Origin: CAYGJN01 sp964350135
Lineage (GTDB): Bacteria > Bdellovibrionota > Bacteriovoracia > Bacteriovoracales > Bacteriovoracaceae
DNA length: 50,686 nucleotides
Assembly (NCBI GenBank): GCA_964350135.1
Contig: CAYGJN010000002.1
Span: 1-50,686, forward strand
Reading direction: 5' to 3'
Shown here: positions 44,393 to 50,686 of the stretch, piece after piece
Numbering within the stretch: position 1 is the first letter of the stretch
How the letters are laid out: the number at the start of each line of letters is the position of its first letter
Position numbers and translations under genes: made by a program
The notes under the pieces: model-generated
What the model was told of the DNA's origin: nothing
The model's database searches: none
Seen by the model: only the letters and a program-made list of their open reading frames with translations

Positions 44393-44977
44393 ATGAAGAT
44401 TTTACTAATTTTAATTTCCTTTAATTTAATGGCCCAAACAAAAGTTCTTTTTTTGGGAGATTCTCTTACTGAGGGCTACGGTGTCAGGAAAGAAGACGCC
44501 TACCCTGCTCTTATTGAAAAAAAACTTTCAGGTAGTGATAAAAAGATCAAGGCCATTAATGGTGGTGTATCTGGCTCTACAACTTCATCAGGATTAAGAA
44601 GATTAAAATGGCAATTGAAAGCTAAGCCTGAAATTCTAGTACTGGCCTTAGGCGCTAATGATGGACTAAGAGGTATTCCTGTTAAAACTAGCAAGAAAAA
44701 CCTAGACGCCATTATAAGTTATGCTAAGACAAAAGATTTAGACATCCTACTAACTGGAATGTATTTACCAGAAAACTACGGTAAGGCCTATAGAGACCAG
44801 TTTTCAAAAATGTTCTCAGATCTTGCCAAAAAACATAAAATTTCTTTTATTCCATTTCTTTTAAAAGATGTCGCAAGAGTAAAAGACTTAAATATCTCTG
44901 ACGGGATTCACCCTAATGAAAAAGGACATGAAATCATGTCAAAGACTGTTCTTAAAGAACTAGAGAAGCTCTTATGA
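44393..44977 (+). CDS. tesA: SGNH-family esterase/thioesterase I (TesA-like)
   Basis: The 194-residue protein begins with a signal peptide (MKILLILISFNLMA) and has the SGNH blocks: LGDSLTEGYG with nucleophile Ser24, a Gly block in INGGVSGSTT, LGANDGLRG with Asn, and DGIHPNEKGH with catalytic Asp and His. TesA-type enzymes are periplasmic lysophospholipase/arylesterase/thioesterases. An ATG nine bases earlier lies within the -10 element, so 44393 is chosen. It overlaps the ATPase gene by four bases; in E. coli tesA is the divergent neighbour of ybbA-ybbP, while here the three genes form one transcript. Confidence 0.9.
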   Translation: MKILLILISFNLMAQTKVLFLGDSLTEGYGVRKEDAYPALIEKKLSGSDKKIKAINGGVSGSTTSSGLRRLKWQLKAKPEILVLALGANDGLRGIPVKTSKKNLDAIISYAKTKDLDILLTGMYLPENYGKAYRDQFSKMFSDLAKKHKISFIPFLLKDVARVKDLNISDGIHPNEKGHEIMSKTVLKELEKLL

Positions 44978-45630
44978 TTAAAGCAATTAACCTAAATAAA
45001 ACTTTTACCCAAGGCAACCGTAAGGTTGAAGTTTTAAAAAGCTTAGAGCTTCAAATTAAAGATAATGAAACAACGGCCATCCTTGGGCAATCAGGAAGTG
45101 GAAAAACAACTCTTTTATCTCTACTATGTGGCCTGGACTCACCTGACTCGGGAGAAATTTTTCTCTCAGATACTTCCCTACAAAATTTGTCCGAACAAGA
45201 GCTTATTGAATTTCGATCTCAAAATATTGGAATAGTTTTCCAACAATTTCATCTTCTGGGACATCTAACAGCTCTTGAAAATATAGCTCTCCCCCTTGAA
45301 ATTCTAGGAGATAAAAATGCCTACTCTAAGTCAGAAGAATTATTAAAAAAAGTAGGCCTTGCAAATAGAGGGGATCATCTTCCCTCAGAGCTTAGTGGTG
45401 GGGAGTGCCAAAGAGTTGGTTTGGCCCGTGCACTTGTAACTAAACCTAAGTATTTATTTGCTGATGAGCCAAGTGGATCTCTTGATGAGAAGACTGGCGA
45501 AACGGTTATGGAGTTATTATTTTCTTTGGTCAAAGAGTCTAGTTCCACACTTGTACTAGTAACCCATAATGAAGCTCTTGCAAAAAAATGTGATCGTTCA
45601 CTTCATCTTGTAAACGGGCAATTTCAATAG
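44974..45630 (+). CDS. ybbA: ABC transporter ATP-binding protein (YbbA/LolD-like)
   Basis: The 218-residue ATPase has Walker A GQSGSGKTT (38-46), the signature LSGGECQRVGLARAL and Walker B YLFADEPSGSLD, the form typical of the MacB/LolD/FtsE subfamily. It partners the permease encoded next, whose GTG start overlaps its stop (TAGTG). The set with TesA matches the YbbAP system, thought to act on lipids or hydrophobic molecules in the envelope. Confidence 0.9.
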   Translation: MIKAINLNKTFTQGNRKVEVLKSLELQIKDNETTAILGQSGSGKTTLLSLLCGLDSPDSGEIFLSDTSLQNLSEQELIEFRSQNIGIVFQQFHLLGHLTALENIALPLEILGDKNAYSKSEELLKKVGLANRGDHLPSELSGGECQRVGLARALVTKPKYLFADEPSGSLDEKTGETVMELLFSLVKESSSTLVLVTHNEALAKKCDRSLHLVNGQFQ

Positions 45631-48155
45631 TGATTATTTTCAAGCTTGCATTTAAAGATATTTTTAAAAATAAGAAGTTTTCAAGTTTTTTTGTCGCAAA
45701 TTTAACTTTTGGGCTTATTGGGTTACTAACACTTAATATTTTTAATCTTTCATTTAAAGAAGGTCTCTCTCTAAAATCAAAAGAGATACTAAGTGCTGAT
45801 TTATCTATTTCTGCAAGAAGGCTTCTTGAAAACCAAGAAATGGATAAAATTGAAGCAAGTTTTCCAATAAAAAGTAAAACAAGAACTGTGCAGCTTTTCA
45901 CTATGGCCCAGGCCAATGGTATTGCTAAGCTTATTAGAGTAAGAGGTATTGAACCAAGCTATCCTCTTATAGGAGTGGTTGAAACACAAAAAAGTTCATC
46001 AAGAAAGAACTTACATTCCTCCAACTCAGTTTGGGTTTACCCAGAACTTGCTACGCAATTTGGGATCAAATCTGGGGACTCTATAAAGATTGGTAATAAA
46101 ACCTTTAAAATTGAAGGGATTATTACAAAGGATAGCTCTGATGCTTCACGTGGCGTGACCTTGGCTCCCAGGGCCTACTTAGACCTTGAAAAACTTCTTT
46201 CAACTGGTTTAATAAGTGAATTTTCAACTTTATTTGATAATAGATATTATATTCTTAAAGAAAATGCCCTTTCACCTCAAGTCTTGCATGACAAACTTGA
46301 AAGTGAAATTCATGACACCACTATTCGTATTACATCTCCTAATGAAGCCAGTGAACAACTTTCAAATATCTTTGGAAGACTCAATGACTTTATGGGACTT
46401 GTGGTTTTAGTTGCTCTTTTTTTAAGTTTACTTGGGATGAATTACCTATTTAGATCCTATATCCATAAAAAAAGACGCGAAGCTGCTATTTTAAAATCTC
46501 TTGGTCTAACTCATTTTAAAATTCTTGGTGTTTACTCATTTGAAGTTTTTCTCTTTTCTCTTATCTCAACAAGTTTAGCATTTGGTGTTTCACTGTTAAC
46601 ACTTCCATTTCTTAAAGATATCGCTCTTAAATCTTTAAATATTGAATTCCCACTTATTGTTTCAACTGAAAATATTCTCTTTTGTTTTTTAATTGGAATT
46701 GCGGGCTCATTATTGGCGGCCCTTCCCTTGCTTCAATCCATACTCTCTATAAAAACCAGTACTCTTTTGAATATGGCCCCTGAGCTTAAATTTAAGAGCA
46801 AAACATTAATCTTATATATCCCCTCTCTTGTTTTCTTTTATTTATTGGCCCTCTATCAATCAAAATCATTTGTGAGTGGCACTGCATTTTATTTTTCTCT
46901 ATTGGCCTGTGCTATTATTTTGTATATATTGGCCCAAGGCTTTCTTTTTCTTCTTGGAAAACTTAAGACTAAAAACATTGCTTTTCGATTGGGAATACGA
47001 AATATAAAAAGAGATAGAATTGGATCATTCTCTCTTTTTGTTACTATTGGTCTTGGCAGCCTGCTTTTAAACTTTATTCCACAATTGGAAAACTCTCTTC
47101 AAAAAGAACTCCAAGGCCCACAAAGTGATCTAATACCAAGTCTATTTCTATTTGATATTCAAGAAGAACAAGTAGACCCTCTTAGGTCATTTTTAAAAAA
47201 GGAAGGATCTGAACTTAAAGATATCTCCCCTCTTGTTAGAGCAAAGCTATTAAAAGTAAATGGTCAGAGTTTTGAAAAGAAAATTGACTCAGCATCTTTT
47301 TCAACTAGAGAAGAACAAAGTAGTCGCAGATTTAGAAATCGTGGAATTAATTTAAGTTATTATATGAATGGCCTACCAGAACACAAAATTGTTGACGGTA
47401 AGCCTTTTAGTGAAATTTATGATTGGGAGTCAGATAAATTACCTGAAGTCTCAATAGAGAAAAGGTATGCTCAACGGCTGGGTATTAAATTACAAGATAA
47501 ACTCTTATTTGATGTTCAAGGACTTGAGGTAGAGGCCAAAGTTATTAATATCAGATCTGTAAACTGGCTTAGCTTTAGACCTAATTTCTTTGTGGAAATG
47601 CAGCCTGGCTCAATTAGTGATGCCCCTAAGATATTTATTGGTATTCTTACTCAGCTTACTGATCAAAAAAGAGCAGACCTTCAGTTTAAACTTTCTCAAA
47701 ACTACCCAAGTATTTCTATTGTAGATATTTCAAGTGTAATTAAAGAAATTATTAAATTAACAAGCTCCCTTCAAAAAGCACTTATATTAGTTGCCATGGT
47801 TAGCCTGATTGTGGGACTTTTTGTTTTATATAGTATTTCTCATTTTGAATCTGTAAGAAAAATTCAAGAAGTAAATTTAGTAAAAGTTTTAGGTGGAAAT
47901 AAAAAACTAATCTTTTCAATGTCTCTTACTCAATTTTTAACACCTGCATTTATTGCTAGTTTAGGAGGACTTATACTTAGCTGTGTGCTCTCTTATGGTA
48001 TTTGCAATTATATATTTGATATTGCCTGGAGTATAAACCCAGTGGAGCCAATTTTAAGTTTGATTCTTCTAAATTCTTTAGCTTTTTTAGTTTCTTATAT
48101 TGGATCTCAAAAAGTAATTCAATCCAGACCATCAGAAATTTTCAGATTAGGGTAA
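45630..48155 (+). CDS. ybbP: FtsX-like ABC permease (YbbP)
   Basis: The 841-residue membrane protein has an N-terminal helix (residues 11-40), a periplasmic domain, an FtsX-type helical block near 250-400, further central helices near 400-440 and 480-500, a second periplasmic domain, and a C-terminal FtsX block (about 710-830: LVAMVSLIVGLFVLYSISHF and the final three helices). A duplicated permease of this size fits YbbP. It uses a GTG start overlapping the ybbA stop. It ends two bases before the strong terminator at 48154-48184. Confidence 0.9.
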   Translation: MIIFKLAFKDIFKNKKFSSFFVANLTFGLIGLLTLNIFNLSFKEGLSLKSKEILSADLSISARRLLENQEMDKIEASFPIKSKTRTVQLFTMAQANGIAKLIRVRGIEPSYPLIGVVETQKSSSRKNLHSSNSVWVYPELATQFGIKSGDSIKIGNKTFKIEGIITKDSSDASRGVTLAPRAYLDLEKLLSTGLISEFSTLFDNRYYILKENALSPQVLHDKLESEIHDTTIRITSPNEASEQLSNIFGRLNDFMGLVVLVALFLSLLGMNYLFRSYIHKKRREAAILKSLGLTHFKILGVYSFEVFLFSLISTSLAFGVSLLTLPFLKDIALKSLNIEFPLIVSTENILFCFLIGIAGSLLAALPLLQSILSIKTSTLLNMAPELKFKSKTLILYIPSLVFFYLLALYQSKSFVSGTAFYFSLLACAIILYILAQGFLFLLGKLKTKNIAFRLGIRNIKRDRIGSFSLFVTIGLGSLLLNFIPQLENSLQKELQGPQSDLIPSLFLFDIQEEQVDPLRSFLKKEGSELKDISPLVRAKLLKVNGQSFEKKIDSASFSTREEQSSRRFRNRGINLSYYMNGLPEHKIVDGKPFSEIYDWESDKLPEVSIEKRYAQRLGIKLQDKLLFDVQGLEVEAKVINIRSVNWLSFRPNFFVEMQPGSISDAPKIFIGILTQLTDQKRADLQFKLSQNYPSISIVDISSVIKEIIKLTSSLQKALILVAMVSLIVGLFVLYSISHFESVRKIQEVNLVKVLGGNKKLIFSMSLTQFLTPAFIASLGGLILSCVLSYGICNYIFDIAWSINPVEPILSLILLNSLAFLVSYIGSQKVIQSRPSEIFRLG

Positions 48156-48184
48156 AAAAAACGGACCTTAAAAGGTCCGTTTTT
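48154..48184. terminator. Bidirectional intrinsic terminator
   Basis: ACGGACC-TTAAAA-GGTCCGT forms a 7-bp GC-rich stem (extendable by A-T pairs) flanked by A-run and T-run, immediately after the ybbP stop and before the end of the convergent dksA-like gene. It can serve both genes. Confidence 0.9.
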
Positions 48185-48205
48185 ATAAAAAATTTTAAAA
48201 TTTAA

Positions 48206-48595
48206 TTAACCGACGCGAAATTTTCCAGCTGATCTCTCAAGCTCTTCCGCTGCATCAATACAAAGACGAGTCCAAGGCATTTTTTCAAGACGCTTAATTT
48301 CAATAGGCTCATCTAATTCTTCACAGATCCCATAATTACCGTTCTCTAATTTATAAAGCGCATGCTCTACTTCCTTTAAACGACGTAGATCTCTTTCTCT
48401 AAGACCAAAACTAACATTTTGATTAATGTAAGTTTGTGCCTGATCACCATCTTCAACAACTTGGTCAGTAGGAACAACAATGTCCTCATTTGAACGCTCT
48501 CTCATTGCATTCAAAATCTCTTCTTTAAGCTGTAATAAGGTTTGCTTTTGCTTATCCAAGAACTTCTTATTGAAATAACCCTTACTCATTCGCAT
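48206..48595 (-). CDS. DksA/TraR-family protein with incomplete zinc site
   Basis: The 129-residue protein fits DksA: an N-terminal coiled coil (about 10-85) with an acidic tip EDGDQAQ (Asp49, Asp51, Ala53), then the C-terminal zinc-finger region YGICEELDEPIEIKRLEKMP. Only Cys91 and Cys112 remain of the four zinc-binding cysteines; the second partners are replaced by Leu94 and Ala115. This recalls Pseudomonas DksA2, which works without zinc. Such proteins bind the RNA polymerase secondary channel and act with ppGpp. The first or the third codon (ATG) could be the start. Confidence 0.88.
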   Translation of the reverse strand: MRMSKGYFNKKFLDKQKQTLLQLKEEILNAMRERSNEDIVVPTDQVVEDGDQAQTYINQNVSFGLRERDLRRLKEVEHALYKLENGNYGICEELDEPIEIKRLEKMPWTRLCIDAAEELERSAGKFRVG

Positions 48596-48654
48596 CCCTG
48601 CCTTGTTTGGATTTTTGCCTGACTCTCTTCCTTTAGCAAAAAAAGTATCAATAG

Positions 48655-48683
48655 ATTAAAGCATAATGAGGCGGTCATTTCAA
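48655..48683 (-). promoter_or_regulatory. Promoter of the DksA-like gene
   Basis: TTGAAA (48683-48678) and TTTAAT (48660-48655) are 17 bases apart, both one mismatch from consensus. Start expected near 48648, about 50 bases before the ATG. Confidence 0.62.
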
Positions 48684-48692
48684 AGCAAGGAA

Positions 48693-48716
48693 AAATAGTA
48701 CAGTACGATACTATTT
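48693..48716. promoter_or_regulatory. Perfect 8-8-8 palindrome, candidate operator
   Basis: AAATAGTA and TACTATTT are perfect inverted repeats separated by CAGTACGA. The centre lies about 57 bases upstream of the predicted start of the DksA-like transcript, a position typical for an activator site; it could also act on the divergent subtilase gene. Nothing else is recognisable in the 48596-48831 gap. Confidence 0.5.
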
Positions 48717-48831
48717 GTAAGATTCTCCGACTAAATCGTTTTTCTTACTTTTATTGGTGTTTTTTATTTTACGAAGCATTTCAAGAGGCCATATCATTTT
48801 ACCATTCAACTCTATTATTGAAGGATTAATA

Positions 48832-50109
48832 ATGATGAAGTTTCAAAAAAATATTTTTTTGTCTATTTCTACTTGCTTTTTATTAGCCTCTTCTTATGCA
48901 ACTGATTATCTTGTCAAAGTTAAGCCTGGCACTCGTAATAAGCTTGCTCGTTCGCTAAATGCCACTGACTCTTTTAAAACTGGCTTTGGTGAATTTATTG
49001 TTGTTTCTAAAAATAGAAACAACGATTCCATATTATCACGAAGCACAGACATTTTTTATTATGAAGAAAACATCATTATAGGAATTGATCCTATAGAAAA
49101 CGAACTTGATGCTTTTTATAATATTGAAGATGAACTTTATGGAAAGCAATGGGCCTTAAAAAATGATGGTAAAAATGGTGGTGGATATATCACTCCTGGA
49201 GTAGCCGGTGCTGATATTAATGCTGAAATGGCATGGACCATTACTACTGGATCTAAAACTGTAAAAGTAGCAGTCCTTGATACAGGGATTGCATTCGATC
49301 ATCCAGATCTTGTTAATAATATGTGGACTAACGAACTTGAAGCGAATGGAGTTGAAGGTGTAGATGATGATGGAAATGGATACATAGATGATATTCACGG
49401 CTACGACATAAAAAATGATGACGGTAGTCCCTGGGATGGTAACGGTCATGGAACTCATTGCGCTGGAATTATAGGAGCATCTCATAATAATTTCGGAACA
49501 GCTGGAGTTATGAAAAATGTTGAGCTTATAGCAGTTAAGTTTCTAGGTAATAATGGTAGTGGACTTTTGGCCGACTCTATTAAAGCTGTTGATTACGCAG
49601 TAAAAGTTGGAGCCGATATTTTAAGCAACTCTTATGGCTCTGATCCTTATTCTCAGGCCATGTTTGATGCAATTGAGTATGCAAACAGCCTTGGTATTCC
49701 ATTTGTTGTTTCAGCTGGGAATGATTCAGAAAGCCTAGATTTTAATCCGGACTATCCTGCAAGCTACGAACTTCCAAATATAATTTCAGTAGGCTCAACA
49801 ACTGGTTGGGAAACAAAATCAAACTTTTCAAATTGGGGTATAAGCAGTGTTCATGTCATGGCTCCAGGGAGCAAAATACTTTCAACTTGGCCATTTAACC
49901 AATATAGAGATTTATCAGGAACATCTATGGCCGCTCCTTATGTTGCGGGAATGCTAGGTTTATTAAAAACAATGGAGCCAAGCTTATCAGCTCAAGAAAT
50001 GAAACAAAGATTAATTGAAACTTCTGTTTTTGTTAAAAGCATGGAAGTCTCATCAACATCTAAAGGAAGAGTCGACGCTTACAGAATGTTAGCCAATATA
50101 ACAGATTAA
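48832..50109 (+). CDS. Secreted subtilisin-like serine protease (S8)
   Basis: The start at 48832 has AAGGA six bases upstream and gives a signal peptide (MMKFQKNIFLSISTCFLLAS, cleavage near SYA). An N-terminal pro-region of about 75 residues (YLVKVKPGTRNK to the EENIIIG segment) precedes the subtilase domain. The triad is Asp150 (AVLDTGIAF), His206 (GNGHGTHCAG) and Ser365 (GTSMAAPYVAG). A calcium-binding-like acidic loop (VDDDGNGYIDD) is present. The 425-residue protein has no C-terminal anchor. It is followed after 19 bases by a paralogous gene, so this is a tandem array of exported proteases. Confidence 0.95.
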   Translation: MMKFQKNIFLSISTCFLLASSYATDYLVKVKPGTRNKLARSLNATDSFKTGFGEFIVVSKNRNNDSILSRSTDIFYYEENIIIGIDPIENELDAFYNIEDELYGKQWALKNDGKNGGGYITPGVAGADINAEMAWTITTGSKTVKVAVLDTGIAFDHPDLVNNMWTNELEANGVEGVDDDGNGYIDDIHGYDIKNDDGSPWDGNGHGTHCAGIIGASHNNFGTAGVMKNVELIAVKFLGNNGSGLLADSIKAVDYAVKVGADILSNSYGSDPYSQAMFDAIEYANSLGIPFVVSAGNDSESLDFNPDYPASYELPNIISVGSTTGWETKSNFSNWGISSVHVMAPGSKILSTWPFNQYRDLSGTSMAAPYVAGMLGLLKTMEPSLSAQEMKQRLIETSVFVKSMEVSSTSKGRVDAYRMLANITD

Positions 50110-50128
50110 TGAGTTCAAGGAGGACCTT

Positions 50129-50686
50129 ATGAAGCATTACGCTTTAATTTTCGCTCTCGTATCAACAGGTGCATTTGCGAAAGATTTTATTGTTAAGACA
50201 AAAGAAGGCATGCAGCGTTCTTTTTTAAACCAAGCGGCAAGAAGTTTAAGTATTAAGAAGAACTTTAAGACTAGCTTTGGTGACTTTGCTGTTGTTAGTG
50301 GCGACGAGAGAACTATTCATAATGTTCTTAGATCTAACTCAATGGTTGAGTACTATGAAGAGGATGGCTACGTAGATATTAGCCCTATTGAAGAATGGGA
50401 AGTTGGTGAAGACTTTACTCCTTGGGATGATCTTTTTCCAAGACAGTGGGCCCTTAGAAATTCTGGGAAGAATACTCTCGTTTTTGCAACAGGTGTTAAA
50501 GGCAAAGATATCAATATCGAACCGGCCTGGGGTGTTTCTAAAATTGACAGAATTATTAAAGTAGCCGTTATTGATACCGGTATTGATTACGAACATAAAG
50601 ACCTTAAAGGTAAAATGTGGGTAAATATTGAAGAAGATAATGTTACTCATGGTGTCGATGATGACGAAAATGGTTTTATCAATGAT
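50129..50686 (+). CDS. Second secreted subtilisin-like protease (partial)
   Basis: The gene runs off the window after 186 codons. A perfect AAGGAGG is five bases before the ATG. The product has a signal peptide (MKHYALIFALVSTGAFA), a pro-region clearly related to the preceding protease (DFIVKTKEG, FKTSFGDFAVVS, EYYEEDG) and the first catalytic block with Asp149 in AVIDTGIDYEH. A VDDDENGFIND acidic loop closes the visible part. His and Ser blocks must lie beyond the edge. It is a tandem duplicate of the upstream gene. Confidence 0.92.
   Translation, partial: MKHYALIFALVSTGAFAKDFIVKTKEGMQRSFLNQAARSLSIKKNFKTSFGDFAVVSGDERTIHNVLRSNSMVEYYEEDGYVDISPIEEWEVGEDFTPWDDLFPRQWALRNSGKNTLVFATGVKGKDINIEPAWGVSKIDRIIKVAVIDTGIDYEHKDLKGKMWVNIEEDNVTHGVDDDENGFIND

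Noticed and set aside
1..50686. Search for tRNA, rRNA, CRISPR arrays, transposases, integrases and phage genes.
   Set aside because: None seen. Nearly all gaps are under 240 bases and hold only the short promoters, hairpins and repeats listed.

Overview
The window is a dense, AT-rich chromosomal segment (about one third G+C by eye). It has no tRNA, rRNA, CRISPR array, phage gene, insertion sequence or other mobile element that I can see. The content suggests a marine predatory bacterium of the Bdellovibrionota, most like Bacteriovoracaceae/Halobacteriovorax. The grounds are many secreted proteases and lineage-specific secreted proteins, a small histone-fold protein like that of Bdellovibrio, and a sodium-pumping NADH:quinone oxidoreductase. 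This placement is inference, not a database result.

Layout. 1-5164: pyrimidine synthesis, with the end of pyrB, a single-gene fusion of carbamoyl-phosphate synthase small and large subunits, and pyrF. 5219-10742: poorly characterised envelope or secreted proteins, including a secreted trypsin-like protease overlapping a cytoplasmic TPR/winged-helix protein. 10775-13576: a TPR protein, a Nif3-family metalloprotein, a secreted protein and an HNH nuclease. 13742-18698: proline metabolism (putA, then proC). 18830-22473: a secreted protein, a GNAT acetyltransferase, a small cytochrome c, an unusual NifU-like protein and a second trypsin-like protease. 22478-32223: an ABC-F ATPase coupled to an MFS transporter, a DUF1624 membrane protein, the ResB/CcsA cytochrome c assembly pair, an EamA transporter and an LplT-PlsC fusion. 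32228-36186: two secreted proteins with structured leaders, one built of 16-residue repeats, then DUF3050 and DCC-family proteins. 36298-43349: nqrABCDEF with its own flavin transferase gene apbE and maturation gene nqrM. 43371-44320: a histone with a lysine-rich tail and a TrmB-like methyltransferase. 44393-48155: tesA-ybbA-ybbP. 48206-50686: a DksA-like protein without a complete zinc site, and two tandem secreted subtilases, the second cut by the window edge.

How genes work together. Genes are packed into short operons with many ATGA or TAATG overlaps. The nqr operon carries its enzyme subunits, the ApbE enzyme that attaches FMN to NqrB and NqrC, and NqrM. ResB and CcsA would mature the small cytochrome c encoded elsewhere in the window. 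PutA and ProC, separated by one base, could form a proline/P5C cycle.

The main points of interest are the tailed bacterial histone, the perfectly periodic 16-residue repeat protein, two neighbouring secreted-protein genes whose ribosome binding sites can be hidden in RNA structure, an apparent ATT start codon for apbE, the CarA-CarB fusion, several promoters placed so that the mRNA would be leaderless, and strong over-use of the tetranucleotide GGCC.
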